Assembly (NCBI RefSeq): GCF_002204185.1
Contig: NZ_MXPU01000003.1
Span: forward strand, 310,001 to 374,000
Direction of reading: 5' to 3'
Source: Rhizobium esperanzae
GTDB taxonomy: Bacteria; Pseudomonadota; Alphaproteobacteria; Rhizobiales; Rhizobiaceae
Length of the DNA stretch: 64,000 nt
Of the stretch, positions 51,584 to 62,209 are shown piece after piece. Both the position numbers and the translations under genes were made by a program. The notes beneath the pieces were generated by a model. It searched no databases and was not told the DNA's origin. It worked only from the letters and a program-made list of their open reading frames with translations. The first letter of the stretch is position 1. The number at the start of each line of letters is the position of its first letter.

Positions 51584-52453
51584 TCATCCCTTCGACTTTT
51601 CGAGAAAACGCTGCTTACGGGTTTTCGGTTTGAAGCGCCGAAAGAAATTGTCGACGGCGCGGATGAATTTGGTGACGGACATCAGCCTGTCGATCTGGCT
51701 GTTCGTATTGTCGAGCCGCTCCGACAAGACCTCGGCCGCAGTCATCGCGATCTCGATCGGCGGCACCTCAGGAAACCGTTTGGCGAGCGCCGAATAGGGG
51801 CTGGCATCGACGCCGCCCATCATTGAGATCGACCCCATGCGCGCGAAGAGGCGCAGGAAGATCTGCTCGAACGTCCAATCGTGAACGTCGAACACCTTCC
51901 ACTTCTCGCTCCGCTTCGCCGAAAAGCCGGCAAGCAGGATCTTGCCCGGCAACTGCAAATCGGCGAGCCACAACGCTACCGCAAAGCCGCTCGTCGCGAT
52001 CTTGCCGATCGGATAGAGATCGGCGAGCATTTGCGTCAGATCAAGGTGGCGGGCCTCAGCGCCTTCGAAGCAGCTCTTTTCGCTGAAATTTTCCTCGACG
52101 GAGACCCGGATGTTGACGACACCGAGGAAATCGTCGCCGCCAAAGAAGCGCAAGACATCCGCCGCCTCGCGCCGGTGGACGATATGGGCGCCCATCACGT
52201 CGCTGCGGGCAACCAGCATGGAGTGGCCGACGAAGGGTTCGTCGAGCACCTTGTAGACCTTGTTGAAGAAGACGTAGAGCGCCGTCTCCGGCAATTTGCT
52301 CCGCAGCCGTTCGATATCGACCGCCTCGCTGTTTGCTACCAGCACGATATGGGAATAGCCCGACAACAGCGCCTTCCACGCTTCCGGCGTCAGGAAATTG
52401 AAGCCATCATCCGGAGTGGTCGTAGCCTTGTTATCGCTGGGAATTGCTTCCAT
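51584..52453 (-). CDS. Unknown protein in a glycosyltransferase cluster
   Basis: 289 residues, soluble, no signal peptide. 'YSHIVLVANSEAVDIERLRS' and 'ETALYVFFNKVYKVLDEPF' begin a Rossmann-like alpha/beta region. 'KILLAGFSAKRSEKWKVFDVHDW' faintly recalls sialyltransferase-like (GT29/GT42) proteins. The C terminus is a basic coiled coil ('FFRRFKPKTRKQRFLEKSKG'). I do not recognise a family with confidence. Flanked by two glycosyltransferase genes on the same strand (72- and 47-bp gaps), so a role in polysaccharide synthesis is likely. Confidence 0.7.
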   Translation of the reverse strand: MEAIPSDNKATTTPDDGFNFLTPEAWKALLSGYSHIVLVANSEAVDIERLRSKLPETALYVFFNKVYKVLDEPFVGHSMLVARSDVMGAHIVHRREAADVLRFFGGDDFLGVVNIRVSVEENFSEKSCFEGAEARHLDLTQMLADLYPIGKIATSGFAVALWLADLQLPGKILLAGFSAKRSEKWKVFDVHDWTFEQIFLRLFARMGSISMMGGVDASPYSALAKRFPEVPPIEIAMTAAEVLSERLDNTNSQIDRLMSVTKFIRAVDNFFRRFKPKTRKQRFLEKSKG

Positions 52454-52500
52454 ATCGCCTCACATGCACTTTCCAAGGACGACGCGCTCCGCCCGCCCGA

Positions 52501-53502
52501 CTAGCTGTTGCTGAAATAGGCGCGCATCCGGGCAAGCCGCCTCAGCCCGCCGATCTGCTTTCCCACATGCGAGAGGAAGCCCGCCACTCGGTCCGTCATC
52601 GACGGTTGCCTGCAGAAGGACGCCCAGGGCGTGTTGCGAAGATCCTCGGCATAACGATTGGCCATCCGCCGGTGCACCCAGGGAACGTTCGCCTGCCACG
52701 GTTTCTTGCGGCCGGTGAAATGAAAGATGGCCGGCCGATCGACGAAAGGCAGCAGGCCCGTTTGTGTATTCCAGCGCGGATCGAGCACCAGCCAGTCGCG
52801 GTCAAAAGTGACGTTCAGCGCATCCTGGTCGTTATTCTCGAACAGATGCGACCGCTCCTCGAAGATTTCCCGGGTCCTGGCGAAGAGCCCCCTCGCCCGG
52901 CAGGACGACCAGTCAAACAGCAATACGCCGGCATTGAAGTAGCGGCCGCCCTCACCCATGCCGATCTTGCGCTGGCGCGCGCCTGATTTCTCGGGAAAGG
53001 CCATGACATAGTCGTCGACGGCGGCAAGCGCCTTGCCTTGAAAATCAAGGGTGAAGAGTTCGTCGACAGCCGCAACCGCCAGCACGTCGGCGTCGAGGTA
53101 AAGCAGGCGCTCGATATGGTCGGGTATATCCCGATCCATGTAGAGCCGCGCCAGTGTGGCCGCCGACCAGCGGCCCCGCGCCTGAAGGCCGGTGTCGGCC
53201 GTCTTATAGGGCAGCACCCTGATCGCCATACCATGAAGCCGCCCAAAATTATTGACCTCGGCGACCTGGTGCGGCTTGAGGTCGATGCCGAGAAGCAGGA
53301 ACTCTACATCAGCATTTGTAAGATTGCGCTTAACGGAAAGCAGAGTGCAGCAGGCGGCCGGGAGCATGTTAACGTCAGAACAGACGATGACGGCACTCTG
53401 CTGCAAAATCCGGCCCCCCGAAGCGGCAAATTGAACTTGATGCCGGATATCTAGTTGGTTTGGCGGCTGCCCGCAACCGCAGATCATCCGCCCCACCGGC
53501 AC
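52501..53502 (-). CDS. Glycosyltransferase family 8 protein
   Basis: Up to 333 residues. The conserved part begins near residue 35 ('SAVIVCSDVNMLPAACCTLL'), and a TTG at ~53406 (LQQSAVIV) with a GGGGGG site may be the true start. GT8 hallmarks: 'RLLYLDADVLAVAAVDELF' (DxD, ~132-150), 'YFNAGVLLFDWSSC', 'NDQDALNV' and 'IFHFTGRKKPW' (HxxGxxKPW). It resembles LPS galactosyl/glucosyltransferases. First gene of the three-gene cluster. Confidence 0.87.
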   Translation of the reverse strand: MPVGRMICGCGQPPNQLDIRHQVQFAASGGRILQQSAVIVCSDVNMLPAACCTLLSVKRNLTNADVEFLLLGIDLKPHQVAEVNNFGRLHGMAIRVLPYKTADTGLQARGRWSAATLARLYMDRDIPDHIERLLYLDADVLAVAAVDELFTLDFQGKALAAVDDYVMAFPEKSGARQRKIGMGEGGRYFNAGVLLFDWSSCRARGLFARTREIFEERSHLFENNDQDALNVTFDRDWLVLDPRWNTQTGLLPFVDRPAIFHFTGRKKPWQANVPWVHRRMANRYAEDLRNTPWASFCRQPSMTDRVAGFLSHVGKQIGGLRRLARMRAYFSNS

Positions 53503-53586
53503 TCCGCGTCACGTTTTGAATCGGAATTCAACGACTTGCGAGGCGAAGCGGAATCTGTGCGGCAGCGCGTTGAATCGGGACGTGAG

Positions 53587-53973
53587 CTATAGTCGCAATG
53601 CCAGAGGATGATCGACGAGCAGCCGGTCGACGGTGGCAAGCTGCAGGGCCTTCGACCTTGCACGCGCCGGCAGCAGCCGATCAAAGGGATCGCGCGTCTC
53701 CAGTTCGGGATCGGCAGCGGTGATGACATGCTGAATTTCGATCCCCAGCAGGATCAGCCCTATTTCCTCAAGAGAACCGGCAATGTCTTCGAGCGGTATG
53801 CCGGGATCCAACGTTCCCAGACGAGCCCTGATCGCCGTCTCCCAAAGGCTTGCGACGCTGACGAAGCCCACGGTTTTGCTGTCGCCGAGCAGCGACGCGA
53901 TCTCTGGAAATCGCGCGCCGGCGTCCTTCCTCAGGATCGCGAGAACGATACGAGTATCAAGAAGAAGTCTCAT
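53587..53973 (-). CDS. PIN domain ribonuclease toxin (VapC-like)
   Basis: 128 residues. PIN acidic residues: Asp6 in 'LLLDTRIVLAIL', Glu in 'VSVASLWETAIRARLG' (~39-54) and Asp in 'TRDPFDRLLPARARSKAL' (~92-109), with the C-terminal 'LATVDRLL'. By family it cleaves RNA (often tRNA) unless bound by antitoxin. It overlaps the antitoxin remnant by 4 bases. The catalytic set appears intact, although 'LLPARA' replaces the usual 'LLIAQA'. Confidence 0.8.
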   Translation of the reverse strand: MRLLLDTRIVLAILRKDAGARFPEIASLLGDSKTVGFVSVASLWETAIRARLGTLDPGIPLEDIAGSLEEIGLILLGIEIQHVITAADPELETRDPFDRLLPARARSKALQLATVDRLLVDHPLALRL

Positions 53974-54194
53974 GACCCCGGCAAAGGCCTCAGGAGGAAA
54001 TCCTCCGGCAGCGGATCGTCAAAATCATCCGTGAATGGCACGGGATAGGGAATACCCCGAGCCCGAAGATATGCCTGACCGGCCTCCAGATTCAAACCGC
54101 CGCGTTTCTGATGGGGCACGAGGTCGAATACGGGCCGGCCGTTTCGGGTCACGAAAGGCCCGCCGTCACCGGCAGGCCCTCGATATGATGGCAA
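53970..54194 (-). pseudogene. Phd/VapB-type antitoxin lacking its N-terminal DNA-binding half
   Basis: The ORF retains 'GGPFVTRNGRPVFDLVPHQ' (the middle of a Phd/YefM-type antitoxin) and the C-terminal toxin-binding part 'PVPFTDDFDDPLPEDFLL'. What precedes it is only ~30 bp of sequence and then the end of aatA. About 25-30 N-terminal residues that form the dimerisation/DNA-binding unit are absent. An in-frame ORF start at 54239 lies inside aatA and gives unrelated residues. It may still bind toxin but is unlikely to repress its promoter. Right-hand boundary approximate. Confidence 0.6.
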
Positions 54195-54199
54195 CAGGC

Positions 54200-55456
<1,257 letters not shown>

Positions 55457-55556
55457 TTAGCTCTATGTCCAATGTATGACGGCATTTCAAGGGCAAAGGC
55501 GTGATGGAGGCAATGATTCTTATTGATCGTTTCGCCGCACCGGCGGTAGGTCCGCC

Positions 55557-56200
55557 GTGATTTTCGCCGAGGCTCGCGCGCGCGAACGCAGCCGGCCGCG
55601 CCGGCGGCGAGATCCCGCTCAGGCCGATCTTCCTTTCGATCCGATGCCGCCGCCTGTCGCGCTGCGTCGGGCCGGACCAAGCTATCAGGGCCGCGAGTTC
55701 CGGATTGTCAGCTATATCACCGCCCTGCTCTACCAGCTCTTCGGCTGGCACGACTGGTACGGCCGCGTGGTTGCGGCTGCCTTCGGTCTGGTGACGGTGT
55801 TTTCTCTGCACAGGCTGACGGCGCTGTGCTGGGGCATCATGCACGCCCATGCGGCGGCGCTTGCCTATGCGCTGATGCCGGCAGCGATCATGATCGACGG
55901 CTCGTTTCTTCCAGATCCCGCGATGCTGGCCCTCGTGACCCTCGGCATCTGGCTGTTCGTCAAATACTGGGCCGGCGGCAGCGGCTGGCTCTTGCCGCTT
56001 GCCACGGCGAGCGTCTCGCTCGGCGCACTGTCAAAGCCGCCAGGCCTCGTCGCCGGCGCTGTCATCTTCTATTTGATGGTTTGCTGGATTCTGGTGAAGA
56101 AACAGAAGCAGGCAACCCAGGTCTCCCTGTGGGGGCTTGTGAGCTTGGCTATCGTCGCCGCTTATTTACAGCTGGGTGATTTATCTCTGCCGTAATCATG
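55557..56200 (+). pseudogene. Remnant of a GT39 (ArnT/PMT-like) membrane glycosyltransferase
   Basis: The readable part has 'QGREFRIVSYITALLYQLFGW', 'DGSFLPDPAMLALVTLGIW' and 'LGALSKPPGLVAGAVIFYLM', typical of the N-terminal third of GT39 polyprenyl-sugar transferases. The first membrane helix with the catalytic Asp-Glu loop is missing: the start region is unrelated Arg/Pro-rich sequence. After 'SLAIVAAY' an extra T in the TTT at ~56165-56167 shifts the frame; without it the sequence continues '...AAYYSWVIYL', the family pattern. The rest of the ~500-residue protein is absent. Confidence 0.65.
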
Positions 56201-56356
56201 TTTTTCGTCTTTTAAAATCAGAGAGATCGCCGGATTCTATCGCCGCCACGAATAAGCCGCAACAAATGCCGCACGCCGCCGCAATTCGGTCGCGAGCGCG
56301 CCGAGATCGAAGCTGCATCATTCCCTCATCCAAAATTGGTTATTGAGGGTAGGCCA

Positions 56357-58738
56357 ATGTTTCTGGAAGATGAGTTCGCCATCGGGCGCATACGCATGCG
56401 CCGGATCTCCATTTCATGTCTTGTCGCCGTCACCGCTTTTGTCGCATGCATCGCCGCGATGCTGGGACTTGCCTCCGCCGCCCGCGCCGAGACGCGGCAG
56501 GCATCCGGTGAGCTCGCGGCCCTTGTCCGGCCGAACGACGTCAATAGCGGCTCGCTGCTCTTCCCGTCGAAGGAACCGGGCTTTTATGTCGAAGCGCCGC
56601 GGCTGAAGACCGATGTCGCAATCGATGTCTCCGGCCCGATCGCCAGGGTGAAGGTCACCCAGCGTTTCCAGAACCCGAGCCAGGGCTGGGTCGAGGGCAC
56701 CTACGTCTTCCCGCTGCCCGACAATTCGGCTGTTGACGCGCTGAAGATGCAGATCGGCGAACGCTTCATCGAAGGCCAGATCAAGCCGCGCCAGGAAGCC
56801 CGCGAGATCTATGAGCGGGCCAAGGCCGAGGGCAAGAAGACGGCGCTGCTCGAACAGCAGCGGCCGAACATCTTCACCAACCAGGTCGCGAATATCGGTC
56901 CCGGCGAAGAGATCGTCGTGCAGATCGAATATCAGCAGACGGTCCATCAGTCCGGCGGTGAATTCTCGCTGCGCTTCCCGATGGTCGTCGCGCCGCGCTA
57001 TAATCCGGCGCCGATCGTCCAGACCGTCGAGTTCAATAACGGCGCCGGCTTCGCAACACCGAGAGACCCGGTGGAAAATCGGGAGAAGATCGAAGCCCCG
57101 GTGCTCGACCCGCGCGAGAATGCCAGGATCAACCCCATCTCGATGATCATCAACCTCAAGGCCGGCTTCCCGCTCGGTGAGGTCAAATCCTCCTTCCACG
57201 ACGTCGATATCGGACAGGACGGCGACCAGGCGAGAACGATCCGCCTGAAAGAAGACGCGGTTCCTGCCGACAAGGATTTCGAGCTCACCTGGAAAGCCGC
57301 TCCGGGCAAGACGCCAAGCGCCGGCCTCTTCCGCGAAGCGATCGATGGCAAGACCTATCTGCTTGCCTTCGTCACCCCGCCCACCGCGCCGGATGCGGCA
57401 GCGCCGGCAAAACGCGAGGTGGTCTTCGTCATCGACAATTCCGGCTCCATGTCCGGCCAGTCGATCGAACAGGCAAGACAGAGCCTGGCGCTTGCCATCT
57501 CCAGGCTCAATCCCGAGGACCGCTTCAACGTCATCCGTTTCGACGATACGATGACGGATTATTTCAACGGCCTCGTCGCCGCCATCCCCGATAACCGCGA
57601 AAAGGCCATCGCTTACGTCCGAACCCTAAACGCCGATGGCGGCACGGAAATGCTGCCGGCGCTCGAGGACGCGCTGCGCAACCAAGGCCCGATCGCAAGC
57701 GGAGCGCTGCGCCAGGTCGTCTTCCTGACGGATGGAGCGATCGGCAACGAACAGCAGCTCTTCCAGGAAATCACCGCAAACCGCGGCGATGCCCGCGTCT
57801 TCACCGTCGGCATCGGCTCGGCGCCGAACACCTATTTCATGACCAAAGCCGCCGAGGTCGGCCGCGGCACCTTCACCCAGATCGGCTCGACCGATCAGGT
57901 GGCAAGCCGCATGAGCGAACTCTTCGCCAAGCTGCAGAACCCCGCAATGACCGATATCGCCGCAACCTTCGAAGGCATCGAAGCCGAGGATATCACGCCG
58001 AACCCGATGCCCGACCTCTATAGCGGCGAACCCGTCGTTCTGACGGCGGAACTGCCGCAGGAAAAGCCTACCGGCAAGCTGCAGATCGTCGGCAAGACAG
58101 GCAACCAGCCCTGGCGGGTCGAGATGGACATCGCCAATGCCGCAGACGGCAACGGCATTTCCAAGCTCTGGGCGCGACGCAAGATCGACGATTTCGAGGC
58201 CCGCGCCTATGAGCACCAGGATCCCGCGGCACTCGACAAGAACATTGAGACGGTGGCGCTCGCCCATCACCTCGTCTCGCGCGTTACCAGTCTGGTCGCC
58301 GTCGACGTCACGCCGTCGCGGCCGGCAACCGAAACGCTCGGCTCGGCGAAGCTGCCACTCAACCTGCCCGAAGGTTGGGACTTCGGAAAGGTCTTCGGCG
58401 AAAATGCTGTCCCGTCTGGCGGCGCAGAACGCCACGGCGCGGCCACGCCGGTTGGAAGCGCCGAACCGCAACGGACCGCAGCCGCAACGCAGGATCTCGC
58501 TGCATCGCCCGAGATCGCCAACTTGATGGCCGCGGCGCCGACGGCGAAAGCCGCCACGCTGATCGCGCAGAAGAGCTCGACCGTGAACCTGCCGCAGACG
58601 GCGACACGCGCCGACGAGCAGATCATGCGCGGGCTCACCATGCTGCTACTGGCGCTGGCGGCGGCGAGCGGGCTCGCTATCTGGCGCCGCCGCTTCAAGG
58701 GTCTCGTCTCGGCCGGAGCCAAGCGCGATGGTTTCTAG
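56357..58738 (+). CDS. Sortase target protein with VIT and von Willebrand A domains
   Basis: 793 residues from MFLEDEFAIGRIRMRRISIS (GAGGGTAGG upstream). A Sec signal ('CLVAVTAFVACIAAMLGLAS' ending ARA) is followed by a VIT domain (~50-190; 'VKVTQRFQNPSQGWVEGTYV') and a VWA domain with MIDAS 'VVFVIDNSGSMSGQ' (~350-363). The C terminus has the sorting signal L745-P-Q-T-A, a hydrophobic helix ('MLLLALAAASGLAIW') and basic residues 'RRRFKG'. This is the 'marine proteobacterial sortase target' architecture. The sortase gene overlaps its end by 11 bp. Confidence 0.92.
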   Translation: MFLEDEFAIGRIRMRRISISCLVAVTAFVACIAAMLGLASAARAETRQASGELAALVRPNDVNSGSLLFPSKEPGFYVEAPRLKTDVAIDVSGPIARVKVTQRFQNPSQGWVEGTYVFPLPDNSAVDALKMQIGERFIEGQIKPRQEAREIYERAKAEGKKTALLEQQRPNIFTNQVANIGPGEEIVVQIEYQQTVHQSGGEFSLRFPMVVAPRYNPAPIVQTVEFNNGAGFATPRDPVENREKIEAPVLDPRENARINPISMIINLKAGFPLGEVKSSFHDVDIGQDGDQARTIRLKEDAVPADKDFELTWKAAPGKTPSAGLFREAIDGKTYLLAFVTPPTAPDAAAPAKREVVFVIDNSGSMSGQSIEQARQSLALAISRLNPEDRFNVIRFDDTMTDYFNGLVAAIPDNREKAIAYVRTLNADGGTEMLPALEDALRNQGPIASGALRQVVFLTDGAIGNEQQLFQEITANRGDARVFTVGIGSAPNTYFMTKAAEVGRGTFTQIGSTDQVASRMSELFAKLQNPAMTDIAATFEGIEAEDITPNPMPDLYSGEPVVLTAELPQEKPTGKLQIVGKTGNQPWRVEMDIANAADGNGISKLWARRKIDDFEARAYEHQDPAALDKNIETVALAHHLVSRVTSLVAVDVTPSRPATETLGSAKLPLNLPEGWDFGKVFGENAVPSGGAERHGAATPVGSAEPQRTAAATQDLAASPEIANLMAAAPTAKAATLIAQKSSTVNLPQTATRADEQIMRGLTMLLLALAAASGLAIWRRRFKGLVSAGAKRDGF

Positions 58739-59489
58739 CAACAATCAGGAAGCGGCCGAATTCGAGCCGCTTCCGACCTATCTGGAACTCGCCATGGCCG
58801 CCGCCACGGCCCACGACATGCCGAAGGCGCGAAGGAGAAAGGGTTTCTTCCTCTGGCGTCTTTCGCCGATCGAGAAGACGATCGCCTTCGCCATTGCCGG
58901 TCTTGCCTTCTATGGCCTGGCGCTGATCGGCGACGGTTTTCTGCTGAAGGCGAAGGCGGAAATCTCGCAAGTCCTGCTGAAGCGTGCTTTTGCCGCCGAA
59001 CTGAGCGGCAAGGAGACGAAACCCTGGCCCTGGGCCGATTTCACCACCGAAGCCAGGGTGCGTGCGCCGCGCCTCGGCAAGGAGGCAATCGTGCTTTCCG
59101 GTGCCTCCGGCGAAGCGCTCGCCTTCGGTCCGGCCTGGCTCGCCAATACACCGCACCCGGGCGACGAAGGCACCTCCGTCATCGCCGCCCATCGCGACAC
59201 CCATTTCCGCTGGCTGCAATATATAAGGCCGGGCGATACGATCGAAGTTACCCGCCGCGACGGCAAGCTATTGACCTTCAAGGCCAGCGAAGGCCGCATT
59301 GCCCCCTGGGACGCGAGCGGCATCGACCCTTCCTCCGATGGCCGCCGCCTCGTTCTGACCACTTGCTGGCCCTTCGATGCGACCGAACGCGGACCGCTGC
59401 GCTACATTCTCGAAGCCGAACTGGTCGATGGTAACGCGACCGGCTCCGTTCAATCGGCAAACACAAAGCCGTTATCACAGACAGACTGA
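58728..59489 (+). CDS. Class GN (Gram-negative) sortase
   Basis: 253 residues. A membrane helix ('TIAFAIAGLAFYGLALIG', ~51-68) anchors a periplasmic sortase domain. The catalytic triad is His155 in 'VIAAHRDTHFRWL', Cys213 in 'LVLTTCWPFDA' and Arg225 in 'GPLRYIL'. By family it cleaves an LPxT-like signal and joins the protein to an acceptor. In a Gram-negative cell the acceptor is unknown. Cotranscribed with its VIT/VWA partner, which bears the only candidate signal (LPQTA) seen here. Confidence 0.93.
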   Translation: MVSSNNQEAAEFEPLPTYLELAMAAATAHDMPKARRRKGFFLWRLSPIEKTIAFAIAGLAFYGLALIGDGFLLKAKAEISQVLLKRAFAAELSGKETKPWPWADFTTEARVRAPRLGKEAIVLSGASGEALAFGPAWLANTPHPGDEGTSVIAAHRDTHFRWLQYIRPGDTIEVTRRDGKLLTFKASEGRIAPWDASGIDPSSDGRRLVLTTCWPFDATERGPLRYILEAELVDGNATGSVQSANTKPLSQTD

Positions 59490-59548
59490 GGCTTGAAGCT
59501 CTGCCCCGCCCACTCCACGTTCCGGGTGGAGAGACGACGGGGAAGCAA

Positions 59549-60691
59549 ATGACGAGAATATTCGCCTTCCATTTCGCCGCGGCGCTGGTTCTGTTCGGCG
59601 CCACATCGGCCAATGCGGCCGATACCGTCAACACGCAGGGCCCTGCGGTTCGCGTCGAAAAACTGGCGGATGGTCTCGAACACCCCTGGGCGGTCGAAGT
59701 GTTGCCCGACGGCGCCTATCTCGTCACCGAGCGGCCGGGCCGCATGCGCATTATTCGCGATGGCAAACTTTCCGAGCCGATCGGCAACGTGCCCAAAGTC
59801 AATGCCCGCGGCCAGGGCGGTCTTATGGACGTGGCGCTTGCCACGGATTTTGCCACGAGCAGAAAACTCTATTTCACCGCCGCCATCGCCAATAGGCAGG
59901 GCTCCGGCACCGAGGCCTTCAGCGCGACGCTGTCCGCCGACGAAAAGACGCTTGAGGCGGTGACGCCGATTTTCACCATGCGGCGCTTCACAACGGGCAA
60001 CATCCAATATGGCGCGCGCATCGCGATCGCCCGTGACGGCACACTGTTCATCAGCGTCGGCGACCGCGGCGACCGCGACCGATCGCAGGACTGGCAGGAC
60101 GATGCCGGCTCGATCGTCCACATCAATGCCGACGGCAGCATCCCCGCCGACAATCCGTTCAAGGACGGCGGCAAGGCGCTGCCGGAGATCTGGTCGAAGG
60201 GCCACCGGAACCCGCAAGGCATCTCTTTCGATGCCAAGGACGGCAAGCTCTACACCGTCGAGCATGGCGCACGCGGCGGCGACGAGATCAATCAGATCGA
60301 AGCGGGAAAGAATTATGGCTGGCCGATCATCACCTACGGCCGTGACTATTCGGGCGCCGAGATCGGCGAAGGCACCGCCAAAAAAGGGCTGGAGCAGCCG
60401 CTGCACTATTGGGATCCTTCGATCGCGCCCGGCGCGCTCGCTGTCTATCGCGGCGACATGTTCCCGGAATGGGACGGCGACTTCCTCGTCGCGGCGCTGA
60501 AATTCCAGCTGCTCTCGCGCATGCAGCGCGACGAGAGCGGCGCCTTCGTCGCCGAAGAGCGCTTATTCGAAGGCGATTACGGCCGCATCCGCGACGTCAT
60601 CGTGGCGCCCGACGGCGCGTTGCTGATGGTGACGGACGAGGACGACGGCGCGCTGCTCAGGGTCTCGCGCGCTCAGACCAACAACGGTTGA
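59549..60691 (+). CDS. Secreted PQQ-dependent aldose sugar dehydrogenase (YliI-like)
   Basis: 380 residues with a Sec signal peptide (MTRIFAFHFAAALVLFGATS, cleavage near ANA-AD). It has a six-bladed GSDH beta-propeller: 'GLEHPWAVEVLPDGAYLVTE', catalytic-type 'RGQGGLMDVALATDF', 'ISVGDRGDRDRSQDW', 'SKGHRNPQGISFDA' and 'EHGARGGDEINQI'. By family it oxidises aldoses in the periplasm using PQQ and calcium. It starts 60 bp after the sortase gene and may be cotranscribed; a functional link is not obvious. Confidence 0.93.
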   Translation: MTRIFAFHFAAALVLFGATSANAADTVNTQGPAVRVEKLADGLEHPWAVEVLPDGAYLVTERPGRMRIIRDGKLSEPIGNVPKVNARGQGGLMDVALATDFATSRKLYFTAAIANRQGSGTEAFSATLSADEKTLEAVTPIFTMRRFTTGNIQYGARIAIARDGTLFISVGDRGDRDRSQDWQDDAGSIVHINADGSIPADNPFKDGGKALPEIWSKGHRNPQGISFDAKDGKLYTVEHGARGGDEINQIEAGKNYGWPIITYGRDYSGAEIGEGTAKKGLEQPLHYWDPSIAPGALAVYRGDMFPEWDGDFLVAALKFQLLSRMQRDESGAFVAEERLFEGDYGRIRDVIVAPDGALLMVTDEDDGALLRVSRAQTNNG

Positions 60692-60712
60692 GATCTCGCC
60701 AGGCTCAAGCGT

Positions 60713-61099
60713 CTACTTACAGCTATATTCCCAGATGAAGTACTGAGGATGCCTGGCGTCGGGATCCTTGTCTTGCTCCGGATCCTTGCTCAACCAAATA
60801 TTTCCGAGCGAGGAAACACCGTTCCGGCAGCTGTCCTTGATCAAAATCGCCACCATCTCGAAAACCTGCAAATGCCGGTCACGAAAAGACATTTCGGCTA
60901 GCGGGCCTGTGTATTTCTTCCCGTTATGAGTGACTTCAATTCTGCGGCTGTTCGGGCCTAAAGCGGTAACGAGATAGCTGAACTTCGAACCACTGCGCTC
61001 TACTGTTCCGCTCCTTACCGCATCGCGGGCATCCGCTGGTTCTGTGGCAAGTGCCAAAAGCCCGCACAGCACAATGAACTTCAAATAATTTCCACCCAT
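60713..61099 (-). CDS. Small secreted protein of unknown function
   Basis: 128 residues from MGGNYLKFIVLCGLLALATE; the ATG 17 codons upstream gives no better N terminus. A signal peptide (cleavage near ADA-RD) precedes a ~100-residue mature domain with three or four cysteines ('LIKDSCRNGVSS', 'YFIWEYSCK'). Composition is more A+T-rich than neighbours. No family recognised. Convergent with the aldose dehydrogenase. Confidence 0.65.
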   Translation of the reverse strand: MGGNYLKFIVLCGLLALATEPADARDAVRSGTVERSGSKFSYLVTALGPNSRRIEVTHNGKKYTGPLAEMSFRDRHLQVFEMVAILIKDSCRNGVSSLGNIWLSKDPEQDKDPDARHPQYFIWEYSCK

Positions 61100-61318
61100 A
61101 AAATACGCGCTCCCGTTACCTGCCCATGATGCTTGCTTGATCATGTACAAGATCAGCGATCGGCCGGCATTACTACGGTTGCGATCCTTCGCTCCACAGT
61201 CACGTGATCTGCTTTGCGGTTAAGGGAATAGATCGACCCGTCAAAGTCTTCGCCCTTGCCTGGAGGAAGCGCAACTGTTAACCGCTCGGACAGATCTCCC
61301 TTCCCCCACGAGGATGAC

Positions 61319-62209
61319 ATGACGCGTATTCAGGCGAACCTCCTCCTGTTGCTTGCTGCCGCCATCTGGGGCGGCGGGTTCGTCGCGCAGTCGACGGCGA
61401 TGAAGGCGATCGGCCCCTTCTGGTTCATCGCCTTGCGTTTTGCCGTCGCCACATTGGCCGTCCTGCCTTTCGTTCTTCTGGAAGCGCGTAAGGCAGAGGT
61501 GAAGACCAGCGCGCGCCATGCCAGGCTTTACGTCCTCACGGGCCTTGCCCTTTTCAGCGGCGCCGCCACCCAGCAGGTCGGCCTGCAGACGACGACGGTA
61601 ACGAATTCCAGCTTCATCACCGGCCTCTATGTCGTCTTCGTGCCGCTCATTGCCGTGTTCTTCCTGCGCCGTGCCCCGCATTGGATCATCTGGCCGGGCG
61701 CGCTGATGGCGCTCGCCGGCATCTATTTCCTGTCCGGCGGTCATCTTTCGGCGCTCACCTCAGGCGATCTCCTGACCGTGGTCTGCGCCGTCTTCTGGGC
61801 GATCCAGATCACCCTTGCCGGCACGACCGTCTCCGAGAGCGGAAGGCCGCTCGCGCTGGCGGCCACGCAATTTGCCGTCACTACGGCCTGCGCGCTGGCC
61901 ATTGCCGCAGCTGTCGAACCGATCAGCCTTTCGGCGATTTGGTCCGCAGGACCTGAGATCCTTTATGTCGGCATCTTCTCGTCCGGTCTGGCCTTCGTGC
62001 TGCAGGTGATCGCCCAGCGCTATACGACGCCGTCGCAGGCGGCGATCTTCCTATCATCCGAGGCGCTCTTCGGCGCATCGCTCGCAGCCCTGATTCTCGA
62101 TGAGTCGATGCCGGCCGCGGGATATACAGGTTGTGCGCTAATGTTTATCGCTATGCTTGTAGTCGAGATCGTCCCCGGCTTTGCTCGCCGTCGCTTGCCG
62201 GCCGCCTGA
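61319..62209 (+). CDS. EamA/DMT family transporter
   Basis: 296 residues from MTRIQANLLLLLAAAIWGGG, with ACGAGGATGAC upstream. Ten helices in two EamA repeats: 'AAIWGGGFVAQSTAMKAIGP' opens the first; 'GDLLTVVCAVFWAIQITLAG' and 'PSQAAIFLSSEALFGASLAAL' mark the second. By family it is an inner-membrane exporter of amino acids or other metabolites. No regulator is adjacent. Confidence 0.92.
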   Translation: MTRIQANLLLLLAAAIWGGGFVAQSTAMKAIGPFWFIALRFAVATLAVLPFVLLEARKAEVKTSARHARLYVLTGLALFSGAATQQVGLQTTTVTNSSFITGLYVVFVPLIAVFFLRRAPHWIIWPGALMALAGIYFLSGGHLSALTSGDLLTVVCAVFWAIQITLAGTTVSESGRPLALAATQFAVTTACALAIAAAVEPISLSAIWSAGPEILYVGIFSSGLAFVLQVIAQRYTTPSQAAIFLSSEALFGASLAALILDESMPAAGYTGCALMFIAMLVVEIVPGFARRRLPAA

